From positions 122,670 through 186,669 of the forward strand of contig CAMJJT010000002.1 of NCBI GenBank assembly GCA_946406195.1: DNA of 64,000 nucleotides, given 5' to 3'. This DNA is from an uncultured Bacteroidales bacterium. Lineage in GTDB: Bacteria > Bacteroidota > Bacteroidia > Bacteroidales > Paludibacteraceae. The translations under genes and the position numbers were made by a program. Below are positions 17,779-25,062 of the stretch, piece after piece. Each line of letters opens with the position of its first letter. Within the stretch, counting starts at the first letter, position 1. The notes under the pieces are model-generated. The model saw only the letters and a program-made list of their open reading frames with translations, was not told where the DNA came from and made no database searches.

Positions 17779-18153
17779 TTATTTCTCTACAAGACGAAAC
17801 ATTTCGCCTTCTATGGTATAACCATCAGAATAAGAGATGTCTAAAAAATAATCCTTATTGTTCTTCTGGATATCTGTGATTACGACGTAGTCAGCTCCTA
17901 CTTTTGCCGCTTCCTTTTGCATCTTTTTGATAGCTCGCCGTTTCCTTCGTTCTGAACGAATAAAAGCATCATCACCCGGCACGATTTTTATTGTACCAAT
18001 ATATATTGTTCCTTTCGGAATATAGTCGACACATTCAGCATGTGCCCTTGGAGAATAATACTTTATTGGCTTTACGATGGGTGTAAGTATCATGCAAGCG
18101 GAAAAGACCAAAGCACACGCGAATACAATCGCGTATCTAAAATAGCAGCACAT
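17779..18153 (-). CDS. Small lipoprotein, function unknown
   Basis: 124 residues with a lipoprotein signal (VFACALVFSAC, lipid Cys at ~20). The mature part has IGTIKIVPGDDAF, then a helix and strand EAAKVGADYVVITDIQ. That helix-strand pattern is like DUF4156/YbjQ-type small envelope proteins, in which a 'GADAVV' motif ends the helix; this is a fold-level resemblance only. The start codon overlaps the stop of the upstream lipoprotein gene by one base (TAATG), so the two are translationally coupled. Confidence 0.65.
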   Translation of the reverse strand: MCCYFRYAIVFACALVFSACMILTPIVKPIKYYSPRAHAECVDYIPKGTIYIGTIKIVPGDDAFIRSERRKRRAIKKMQKEAAKVGADYVVITDIQKNNKDYFLDISYSDGYTIEGEMFRLVEK

Positions 18154-18872
18154 TACTTCTTGAATTCTTCAAACAACTTGTTATGTCCAGCACTCATCTG
18201 TTGCAACTGTGAGACAGAGTATTTTGCTTTTTCTTTTTTCAAGGCTTCTAAATCAAAGCACGTCTGAGCCTCTTTCATCATCTTTTGTTTTAACATGTTT
18301 GTTTTTAGCAACAACATTATGTACGCTTTATTTTCGGGGAGTTTAGCCAGCGACTTCATATCTGTAGGTCTACTTACTTCCTGTTCTACCGTTTGTTTAG
18401 TTTCAGATTGCACAGTTCGCTTGGCCTCTGACGGAATAGTTCGTTGAGAAACAGTATTATATGGAGATTCTATGCTTTTGATAGGCTCTCCGTTCGCTTG
18501 TAGGAATTCGATAATCGTTGCACGAACGGCTACAAATTGCTTGCGTTTTTGAAGACCACCTCCCCAGCCGAAGTTTTCACGACGGATCTCTTCTAATACA
18601 ACATTTATGTAGGCTTGACTCCCCGTTAGCGGATATTTACTGGTTAATTCAGCAAATGCACTTTTCTCAACATCGGCACGTCTCAAGTGATCATTATTGA
18701 TTTCAATAACAGATTCGATGTTGCGCACTACGCGATAATTCGCTTGAGTAAGAACCACTTGCGTAGATGTTCCTCCTACATTCAAAGAGCTTGGAACATA
18801 AGATCCTACTGCACAACTACCAAATGCAAATGCTACACCACATAGCACAATACCATAAAGACTTTTTTTCAT
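18153..18872 (-). CDS. Lipoprotein with N-terminal Bacteroidales lipoprotein domain, function unknown
   Basis: 239 residues. Lipobox AFAFGSC (Cys at ~20) is followed by a domain with STQVVLTQANYRVVRNIES and YPLTGSQAYINVVLEEI, reminiscent of small Bacteroidota lipoproteins of the DUF6567 type. Next come a Ser/Thr/Glu-rich linker (about 140-170) and a helical C-terminus (MLLLKTNMLKQKMMKEAQ). First gene of a two-gene operon with the 124-aa lipoprotein. No clear promoter matches the consensus upstream. The coding sequence is more AT-rich than the neighbouring housekeeping genes. Confidence 0.6.
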   Translation of the reverse strand: MKKSLYGIVLCGVAFAFGSCAVGSYVPSSLNVGGTSTQVVLTQANYRVVRNIESVIEINNDHLRRADVEKSAFAELTSKYPLTGSQAYINVVLEEIRRENFGWGGGLQKRKQFVAVRATIIEFLQANGEPIKSIESPYNTVSQRTIPSEAKRTVQSETKQTVEQEVSRPTDMKSLAKLPENKAYIMLLLKTNMLKQKMMKEAQTCFDLEALKKEKAKYSVSQLQQMSAGHNKLFEEFKK

Positions 18873-18960
18873 AATACTTGATTTTTAAAGTTTTGCCTAC
18901 TCTTTATCGGATTTTCGGCTTACTCCGCTACAAAATTTTAAATATTGTAAATACACAATA

Positions 18961-19001
18961 AAAGCGTAGACCTCGTGCTGTTTACTTACGCACGAGGTCT
19001 T
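18961..19001 (-). terminator. Terminator of the structured RNA
   Basis: Perfect 11-bp stem AGACCTCGTGC (18969-18979) with GCACGAGGTCT (18991-19001), followed on the minus strand by ACGCTTTTATT. Confidence 0.75.
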
Positions 19002-19242
19002 AGCAATACCTTAGAGTCAAATAAACAACAAGAAACCTACGCCGATATGACAAACCGCTTTGCCGAATACGACAAAGCAGGGCATATGTCACACCCATAG
19101 GCATCTACTGCTCACTTTGATTTTGACTCTATATTTGAAAGTTGCTAAGTTTCGTGCGTCAAACGCAAAGCGTCAATAAACGCTATCAATATGTCTGAAA
19201 ATCCACCCTATACGAAGAGACATATCCCTCCAGCGTAGATTT
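18961..19242 (-). ncRNA. Structured RNA of ~280 nt, 6S-like candidate
   Basis: A strong promoter (19249-19280, minus strand) has no downstream ORF. The transcript can form a long rod. CGCACGA (18990-18996) pairs with TCGTGCG (19153-19159), CTTAGCAA (19000-19007) with TTGCTAAG (19143-19150), and TAGAGTCAAA (19013-19022) with TTTGACTCTA (19123-19132). A large internal bubble follows (about 19023-19036 against 19107-19122), then an apical hairpin GCTTTG/CAAAGC (19058-19079). Stem, central bubble and apical stem recall 6S RNA, whose Bacteroidales form is also called Bacteroidales-1 RNA. An 11-bp terminator hairpin ends it and would compete with the closing stem. That it is a structured RNA is well supported; the 6S name is inference. 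No RNase P or tmRNA signature was seen. Confidence 0.6.
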
Positions 19243-19248
19243 TCGGTG

Positions 19249-19280
19249 CAAAGGTACAAATAATTTTTGGAATATGCAAA
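19249..19280 (-). promoter_or_regulatory. Promoter of the structured RNA
   Basis: Minus strand: TTTG (19277-19280), 20-nt spacer, TACCTTTG (19249-19256). The predicted start site is near 19242. Confidence 0.8.
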
Positions 19281-19299
19281 TAAAATATGGATTTTTGAA

Positions 19300-19597
19300 G
19301 AAAATAGGCCGGAATAGGTCATAATAGGATGCTATAGGGTAACCCGCACCGCAGGTAAACAGCCCGCTACACTCCGCATGGGCTACACCCGCATTGAGAC
19401 CGAGCGGGCGGGGCGGCGCGTTTTGGCTATGCCGGAATTCGATTCCGGCGCAATAGACAAAGTGCCGGACGCGAGGGGCGAACTAACGGCGCAGCGGAGG
19501 GTTAAGGAGAGTGAGCGCCAGGCGAGGACTAATCCGCCTATGTCCGAGCCCACAGAGAGCATATAGAAGAAAAATTAAAGGAAAAATGCGCGCGCGC
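19300..19597. other. GC-rich intergenic block of unknown nature
   Basis: From about 19338 to 19565 the GC content rises well above the surroundings. It holds a perfect hairpin GCCGGAAT-TCG-ATTCCGGC (19431-19449) and several GC-rich inverted words (CCCGC/GCGGG). A 62-codon frame (19378-19566) exists, but its composition is not protein-like and it has no promoter. An AATAGG-type short repeat precedes it (about 19305-19335). It may be a degenerate mobile palindrome or a leader; it is unassigned. Confidence 0.35.
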
Positions 19598-19628
19598 TTG
19601 CATATATTAAAATTTTTTTGTATCTTTG
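19598..19628 (+). promoter_or_regulatory. Bactofilin gene promoter
   Basis: TTG (19598-19600), 20-nt spacer, TATCTTTG (19621-19628); leader of about 100 nt to the ATG at 19736. Confidence 0.8.
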
Positions 19629-19735
19629 CGGCCGAATTGTGTGCGTGCACGAAATTAAGGATAAAAATGCACGCGTGCGTATATATTGGAACGCACAAAA
19701 AAGAATAAGGAATTAATACTAAAAACATAGGAATT

Positions 19736-20101
19736 ATGGCAAATGACAAACAACAAAGCGGTATGATGTTCAACGCATTGACCGCAGGGAGTAAGATTGT
19801 AGGTAACATTACAGCAGATAGCGATTTTCGTATCGATGGTCTGATAGAAGGTGATCTGAATTGCAACGGTAAGGTAGTTATTGGCGAGGCCGGTCGCATC
19901 AAAGGCACCGTTGTATGCACGAACGCAGAGATATTAGGTCTGATGGAAGGCAAGATCACCTGCTCGCAGCAGTTGAGTCTTCGCGCAAACGGCAAGATCA
20001 ACGGCGATGTACACACCAAGACGCTGATCGTAGAACCGGGAGCGTTGTTCAACGGAACCTGCGCTATGGGAAATACGGTCGCTAAAGGCGACGTTAAATA
20101 G
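19736..20101 (+). CDS. Bactofilin family cytoskeletal protein
   Basis: 121 residues: a short N-terminal tail, then a right-handed beta-helix core with the repeating pattern of bactofilins (GSKIVGNITADSDFRIDG, EGDLNCNGKVVIGEAG, GTVVCTNAEILGLMEG), and a short C-terminal tail. Bactofilins polymerise without nucleotide and often organise peptidoglycan-modifying enzymes or cell shape. No peptidase partner gene is adjacent; the next gene is DUF1015. It has its own promoter and long leader. Confidence 0.92.
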   Translation: MANDKQQSGMMFNALTAGSKIVGNITADSDFRIDGLIEGDLNCNGKVVIGEAGRIKGTVVCTNAEILGLMEGKITCSQQLSLRANGKINGDVHTKTLIVEPGALFNGTCAMGNTVAKGDVK

Positions 20102-20215
20102 TTAAAATGGTCACTATGTAACGTTAGAAACGTTAAAATGGTGACTGCGTCACGTTAAACGCAGCACTATGAATAACGTTTTTAGAATAAAAACATCTTA
20201 ACCTATTAACGTTTT
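20102..20215 (+). repeat. Spacer with tandem AACGTTAAAATGGTGACT-like units
   Basis: Two imperfect copies of GTTAAAATGGTSACT (about 20101 and 20130) with interspersed ACGTTA words fill the gap between the bactofilin and DUF1015 genes. Confidence 0.6.
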
Positions 20216-21574
20216 ATGAAGATAAAACCTTTTAAGGGAATCCGTCCGCCGAAAGAGTTGGTGGAAAAAGTGAGTAGCCGTCCGTATGATGTACTCAATA
20301 GTGAAGAGGCACGTGCGGAAGCGATGGGTAATGAGATGAGCCTGTATCACATCATCAAGCCGGAGATCAATTTTCCGGAAGGGACAGACGAACATGACCC
20401 TCGCGTCTATAACGAAGCCAAACAGCAATACCAACGTTTTCGGTTGAAGGGCTGGTTGGAGCAAGATCAGGAGGCTCATTACTATGTTTATGCACAAAGT
20501 ATAGTTGAGAGTGGAGAGTTGAGAGTTGAGAGCAGTCCTGAGGCTGAAAGTAAAAAGTTAAAAGGAACTGTCAAGACTCAGTATGGTTTGGTAGTCGGCG
20601 CGTGGGTGGATGATTACTTGGAGGGACGAATCAAGAAACATGAGTTGACGCGTCGCGACAAAGAGGAAGACCGGATGAAGCATGTTCGGACATTGAATGC
20701 TAACATGGAGCCGGTATTCTTTGCTTATCCGCACAGGGACGATTTGGATGCGATCGTTGCAGAAGTGACAAAGGGTACGCCAGAATATGATTTCGTAGCA
20801 GCTCCGGAAGGATTCCGTCACACGTTCTGGGTCATCAACGACAAGAAGACCATCGACCTAATCACGGAGATCTTTGCTGAGATACCGGCGATGTATATTG
20901 CGGACGGACACCACAGAAGTGCTGCCGCTGCCAGAGTTGGAGAAGAGAAGAAAAACCTCTCCCCTGCCCTCCCTACAAGGGAGGGAGAGAGACCCGAATA
21001 TGAGTTCTTTATGGCGGTTTGTTTCCCAGATGATCAGTTGAATATCATCGATTACAACCGCGTGGTAACGGATCTGAACGGATTGACGGAGGAAGAGTTT
21101 TTGAAAGCCCTTGGAGCAGATTTTGAGGTTTCCGAGATCACGAGATCACGTGATCACGAGACGTCGAACGGCACGAATGACTTCTCTGAGGTAAAGCCGA
21201 AAGGGTTGCATAATTTCAGTCTGTATATGGGCGGGAAATGGTACTCACTGACGGCTAAAGAAGGACGATATAACGATGCGGATCCTATCGGGGTACTCGA
21301 TGTGACGATCTCCAGCAACTTGATTTTGGATAAGATATTGGGTATTAAGGACCTCAGGTCGGACAAACGGATAGATTTCGTGGGCGGTATTCGCGGATTG
21401 GGCGAGTTGCAGCGGAGAGTAGATAGCGGCGAAATGAAAATGGCGTTAGCACTCTACCCAGTTACGATGCAACAGATCATCGACATCGCAGATAGCGGGA
21501 ATATTATGCCGCCTAAGACAACTTGGTTTGAGCCGAAGTTGCGGAGCGGACTCATAGTTCACGAACTAAATTGA
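20216..21574 (+). CDS. DUF1015 family protein
   Basis: 452 residues, soluble. Family signatures: KPFKGIRPPKELVEKVSSRPYDV at the N-terminus, YIADGHHRSAAAARVG in the centre, DPIGVLDVTISSNLIL and GKTIDFVGGIRG-like text near the end. The HHR motif is ParB/SerK-like, and related archaeal proteins are free-serine kinases; activity here is unproven. Three inserted low-complexity pieces are odd: residues ~96-115 from GTTGAGA heptamers, a LSPALPTREGE piece from a palindrome (20955-20991) and TRSRDHETS from GATCACGA octamers (21135-21162). All lie in loops and keep the frame. Confidence 0.88.
   Translation: MKIKPFKGIRPPKELVEKVSSRPYDVLNSEEARAEAMGNEMSLYHIIKPEINFPEGTDEHDPRVYNEAKQQYQRFRLKGWLEQDQEAHYYVYAQSIVESGELRVESSPEAESKKLKGTVKTQYGLVVGAWVDDYLEGRIKKHELTRRDKEEDRMKHVRTLNANMEPVFFAYPHRDDLDAIVAEVTKGTPEYDFVAAPEGFRHTFWVINDKKTIDLITEIFAEIPAMYIADGHHRSAAAARVGEEKKNLSPALPTREGERPEYEFFMAVCFPDDQLNIIDYNRVVTDLNGLTEEEFLKALGADFEVSEITRSRDHETSNGTNDFSEVKPKGLHNFSLYMGGKWYSLTAKEGRYNDADPIGVLDVTISSNLILDKILGIKDLRSDKRIDFVGGIRGLGELQRRVDSGEMKMALALYPVTMQQIIDIADSGNIMPPKTTWFEPKLRSGLIVHELN
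20503..20531 (+). repeat. In-frame GTTGAGA heptamer repeat in the DUF1015 gene
   Basis: Four 7-mers (GTTGAGA, GTGGAGA and variants) encode VESGELRVES. Confidence 0.75.
20955..20991 (+). repeat. In-frame palindrome (LSPALPTREGE element)
   Basis: CTCCCTACAAGGGAGGGAG forms an inverted repeat with flanking CTCTCCC/GAGAGAG. The core CTCCCYACAAGGGAGG recurs in the spacer at about 47239-47255. Confidence 0.75.
21135..21162 (+). repeat. In-frame GATCACGA octamer repeat in the DUF1015 gene
   Basis: Three GATCACGW 8-mers, including the palindrome ATCACGTGAT, encode ITRSRDHET. Confidence 0.7.
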
Positions 21575-21630
21575 CGATTGGACGATTGACGAGGTACGAT
21601 TTATTGACGAATGAAAATATTGAACGATTG
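21572..21630 (+). repeat. TTGACGA heptamer spacer with GACGAGGTACGAT core
   Basis: Heptamers TTGACGA, TTGGACGA and related units with the core GACGAGGTACGAT (21588-21600). It supplies the likely TTG start codon of the PorE-like gene (21628). Confidence 0.8.
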
Positions 21631-23700
21631 AAAAATAGAAGAAACATATTATTCCTTTGTGCGGTGGGGATGATGGCGGTGGTGTTGTCCGGATGTAGCG
21701 TGCAGCAACGTATCAAACGGGCAGATAAAAAATTCGCCATCGGTGAGTATTACACCGCAGCAGATATCTATAAACAATGTTACGGACGATTGAGCGCCAA
21801 GAAAGATCGTCAGTTGAAAGGTTATGTAGCATATCGTCAAGGCGAGTGTTACCGAATTCTTAATAATCCCCGTGCAGCTAACGCTTACCAGAGTGCGCTG
21901 CGATGCAAATATCATTTGCAGGATTCCACAATCTTTTTGCATGCAGGTCAGGTGCTCCAATACCAAGGCAAGTACAAAGATGCGGCAAAGAGCTATGAGT
22001 TATACCTTGAGAAACATCCGGATAACTATGTAGCGAAAGCCGGAAAGTACGCTTGCGGAAAGATTGACGAGTGGAAGAAAGAGGGTTCGCGCTACAAAAT
22101 TAGCGAAGCGAAGCAGTTCAATCAGAGGCGTACAAGTAATTTCGCGCCAATGTTTATCGGCGACAAATCCGATGCGTTGATGTTCACTTCCAACCGTCAG
22201 GAGAAGCCGAAGGGAGGCAAGAAGACCCTGAAGCGCCCGAGTAACGTAACGGGTCAGCAACTCTTTCAGTTATACCAGACTCGTAAGGATGCCGCCGGCG
22301 AATGGGTAGAGATAGAGTTGGCGGAGGGTCTGTACGATTCGCCGGAAAAAGAGCAGGAGAACGACTCGACGGGAGGCAAACAAGCCGGAAACGCCGAGAT
22401 AGGTGTATGTTCGTTCACCCGCGACGGAAGAGGCATGTACTTCACCTATTCCAAACCCATTAACGGGAAGGATCTGGGTGCGAAGATCTATTACAGCGAA
22501 CGTGCGAGCGGCGAATGGAGCGAACCTCAGGAGGTGAAGTTGTTTGCGGATAGTTCGATCACGGTTGGTCATCCGGCTTTGAGTCCTTCGGGCGACACGC
22601 TCTATTTCGTGAGTGACGCGTCCAACGGTATCGGGGGTAAAGATATTTGGATGGCGGAAAGGGACAATAACGAATGGGTCAACGTGCAGAACTTAGGCAG
22701 CGGCATCAACACTTCGGCGAACGAGATGTACCCGTACGTGCATGCCGATGGGACACTCTATTTCGCATCGAACGGTCATCCGGGTTATGGCGGTTTGGAT
22801 ATCTTCAAAGCCACGATAGACAGTACATTCAAAGACTCCACGGTTTGGGTACTTTATAACATGGGAGCACCGTTCAACGGAACCGGCGACGATTTCGGAA
22901 TCACATTCGCCGGAAACAGTCAGGACGGTTATTTCTCTTCCAACCGCGGCGACAAGAAAGGGTATGACAAGATCTACGCTTTCAGGTTGCCGGAGATGGA
23001 GTTTTTTGCGGAAGGAGTGGTAACGGATGAGCAAGGCAATCCGCTCTCAGAAGCCAAACTGCGCATAGTGGGCTCTGATGGTACGAACAACCGCGTGAAC
23101 GCCCGTCGAGACGGCAGTTATAAGATCAAGATCAAACGTGAGGTCAAGTATGTGATGTTAGCGACCGCTCGCGGACACCTGAATGCCAAAGAACAATGGA
23201 ACACCTTTGATCTGAAAGACAGCAAGACGTACACGATGAATTTCATGCTCAACCCGATTAGCAGGCCGGTGAAGATGGAGAATATCTTCTATGAGTTCGG
23301 TAAATGGGAAGTGACCAAAGCCAGCGAAGGGGAGTTAGAGCAGTTAGTTAAGTTGCTGAACGACAACCCCAATATCACGATTGAGTTGAGCGCACACACG
23401 GACTTGGTGGGTAACGAGCAGTTCAACCTTGATTTGAGTCAAAAACGTGCGCAGAGTTGCTGCGATTACCTGATCAAAAAAGGTATTGAGAAAGAACGTC
23501 TGACACCGGTGGGTTATGGTAAGACGAAGCCTGTGATTGCCGATAAAGCGCTTAATAAACGCTATTCGTGGATACCGGTGGAGCAAGCCTTGGATGAGAC
23601 GTTTATTCTAAGTCTGCCGGCAGACAAACAAGAGATCTGCAACCAGATCAACCGACGGACGGAGTTTAAGGTGTTGAAAACAACGTATAAACTTTATTGA
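21628..23700 (+). CDS. PorE-like OmpA-family lipoprotein with TPR and beta-propeller (T9SS-associated)
   Basis: 690 residues from TTG 21628, chosen because it gives a standard lipoprotein signal (KNRRNILFLCAVGMMAVVLS then GC). Order: TPR-like helices (about 25-135), PD40 beta-propeller blades (MFTSNRQEKPKG, LYFVSDASNGIGGKDIWMA, LYFASNGHPGYGGLDIFKA), a carboxypeptidase-regulatory-like beta domain (about 460-540) and an OmpA peptidoglycan-binding domain (ELSAHTDLVGNEQFNLDLSQ). This is the architecture of PorE of the type IX secretion system, which links the outer-membrane machinery to peptidoglycan. OmpA-PD40 paralogues exist in Bacteroidota, so PorE itself is not certain. The upstream spacer and the start codon are heptamer repeat. 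Confidence 0.78.
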   Translation: MKNRRNILFLCAVGMMAVVLSGCSVQQRIKRADKKFAIGEYYTAADIYKQCYGRLSAKKDRQLKGYVAYRQGECYRILNNPRAANAYQSALRCKYHLQDSTIFLHAGQVLQYQGKYKDAAKSYELYLEKHPDNYVAKAGKYACGKIDEWKKEGSRYKISEAKQFNQRRTSNFAPMFIGDKSDALMFTSNRQEKPKGGKKTLKRPSNVTGQQLFQLYQTRKDAAGEWVEIELAEGLYDSPEKEQENDSTGGKQAGNAEIGVCSFTRDGRGMYFTYSKPINGKDLGAKIYYSERASGEWSEPQEVKLFADSSITVGHPALSPSGDTLYFVSDASNGIGGKDIWMAERDNNEWVNVQNLGSGINTSANEMYPYVHADGTLYFASNGHPGYGGLDIFKATIDSTFKDSTVWVLYNMGAPFNGTGDDFGITFAGNSQDGYFSSNRGDKKGYDKIYAFRLPEMEFFAEGVVTDEQGNPLSEAKLRIVGSDGTNNRVNARRDGSYKIKIKREVKYVMLATARGHLNAKEQWNTFDLKDSKTYTMNFMLNPISRPVKMENIFYEFGKWEVTKASEGELEQLVKLLNDNPNITIELSAHTDLVGNEQFNLDLSQKRAQSCCDYLIKKGIEKERLTPVGYGKTKPVIADKALNKRYSWIPVEQALDETFILSLPADKQEICNQINRRTEFKVLKTTYKLY

Positions 23701-23755
23701 CGATTGGACGATTGACGAGGTACGATTGATTGACGATTGAAATAATTGACGATTT
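23698..23755 (+). repeat. TTGACGA heptamer spacer before thyA
   Basis: The same spacer type as at 21572, with the core GACGAGGTACGATT at 23714-23727. Its first unit carries the TGA stop of the upstream gene. Confidence 0.8.
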
Positions 23756-24550
23756 ATGCAACAATATTTGGATTTATGCAAGAGAGTGCTGGAGGAAGGC
23801 ACCGTTAAACATGACCGGACGGGAACAGGAACGATCTCTGTTTTCGGACATCAAATGCGATTTAAGATGGAGGACGGTTTTCCGCTTTTGACGACCAAGA
23901 AACTGCATCTGAAATCGATCATCTATGAGCTGCTGTGGTTCCTTCAAGGTGATACGAACGTGAAGTATTTGCAGGAACACGGCGTGCGCATCTGGAACGA
24001 ATGGGCAGATGAGAACGGCGAGTTGGGACCTGTCTATGGGCATCAATGGAGAAGTTGGCCGGATTATAACGGCGGTACGATAGACCAGATTGCCAATATC
24101 GTGGAGATGATCAAGAAGAATCCCGACAGCCGAAGGCTGATGGTAAGCGCGTGGAACGTGGCAGAAGTAGAGAAAATGGCTTTGCCGCCTTGTCATTGCC
24201 TGTTTCAGTTCTATGTAGCGGACGGTAAACTGAGTCTGCAACTCTATCAACGAAGTGCGGATATTTTCCTCGGCGTGCCGTTCAATATTGCCAGCTACGC
24301 GTTGTTGCTCCAGATGATGGCGCAAGTAACGGGGCTGCAATGCGGAGATTTTGTACACACACTCGGCGATGCACATATCTATCTGAACCACCTGGAACAG
24401 GTGAAATTGCAATTGACGCGTGAGCCAAGAGCGTTGCCAAAGATGGTGATCAATCAGGAGGTGAAGGATTTGTTTGGATTCCAATACGAGGATTTCACGT
24501 TGGAAGGCTATGATCCCCACCCTCATATTGCGGGACAAGTATCGGTTTAA
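23756..24550 (+). CDS. thyA: Thymidylate synthase
   Basis: 264 residues, the usual E. coli-type length. ThyA methylates dUMP to dTMP using methylene-tetrahydrofolate. Seen: [34 protein letters not shown], the active-site Cys in [33 protein letters not shown] and the C-terminal PHPHI. It is 17 bp upstream of folA, the classical pairing that regenerates the dihydrofolate product. Confidence 0.98.
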   Translation: MQQYLDLCKRVLEEGTVKHDRTGTGTISVFGHQMRFKMEDGFPLLTTKKLHLKSIIYELLWFLQGDTNVKYLQEHGVRIWNEWADENGELGPVYGHQWRSWPDYNGGTIDQIANIVEMIKKNPDSRRLMVSAWNVAEVEKMALPPCHCLFQFYVADGKLSLQLYQRSADIFLGVPFNIASYALLLQMMAQVTGLQCGDFVHTLGDAHIYLNHLEQVKLQLTREPRALPKMVINQEVKDLFGFQYEDFTLEGYDPHPHIAGQVSV

Positions 24551-24567
24551 TTGATAATTGATAATTT

Positions 24568-25062
24568 ATGATTTCTATCATTGTAGCCATCGCAGAGAAT
24601 TATGCCATCGGGAAGAAAGGCGATTTGCTGTGTCATCTTCCAGCGGACTTGAAACATTTCAAGGAAATCACAAGCGGGAAAACCGTGCTCATGGGCGAGC
24701 GTACATTCTATTCGCTGCCCAAACATCCGCTGCCAAACCGGCGGAATATCGTGCTGACCGATGTGCAAGGCAAGACTTTTGAAGGAGCAGAAACTGTTTA
24801 TTCATTGGATGAGTTATGCGCCAAAGTGCAAGGCGAAGAAGAAGCCTTTGTTATCGGCGGCGGAATGGTTTACCGCCAGATGATGCCGCGGGCGGATAAA
24901 TTGTATATCACCCATATTCATCATAGTTGGGACGATGCAGACACGTTCTTCCCCGAGATCAAAGAGGACGAATGGAAATTGATTAGTTCCGAGGAACACC
25001 AAGCAGACGAAAAGAACCCGTATGACTTTACCTTTTGCACATATAATAGGCGGCAGCACTAA
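24568..25062 (+). CDS. folA: Dihydrofolate reductase
   Basis: 164 residues. DHFR reduces dihydrofolate made by ThyA. Seen: IVAIAENYAIGKKGDLLCHLPADLKHFK, VLMGERTFYSLP, FVIGGGMVYRQMMPRADKLYITHI and the C-terminal FTFCTY strand. The family usually has Trp after the Gly-x-x-x-x-x-L block; here the residue before LPADL is Cys-His (CHLPADL), a mild departure. The 3' end overlaps the predicted tex start by 41 bp. Confidence 0.95.
   Translation: MISIIVAIAENYAIGKKGDLLCHLPADLKHFKEITSGKTVLMGERTFYSLPKHPLPNRRNIVLTDVQGKTFEGAETVYSLDELCAKVQGEEEAFVIGGGMVYRQMMPRADKLYITHIHHSWDDADTFFPEIKEDEWKLISSEEHQADEKNPYDFTFCTYNRRQH

Noticed and set aside
18961..19242. RNase P RNA or tmRNA
   Set aside because: The GAGGAAAGTCC-type and ACAGAAA elements of RNase P, and the tRNA-like ends of tmRNA, are absent.
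19431..19449. tRNA T-arm-like sequence CCGGA-ATTCGAT-TCCGG
   Set aside because: The loop does not fit the T-loop register and no acceptor, D or anticodon arm surrounds it.
19378..19566. 62-aa plus-strand ORF in the GC-rich block
   Set aside because: Composition is driven by high GC, with no promoter or signal and no recognisable motif.
19483..20052. 189-aa minus-strand ORF over the bactofilin gene
   Set aside because: It lies antisense to a clear bactofilin gene; the residues look like shadow translation.
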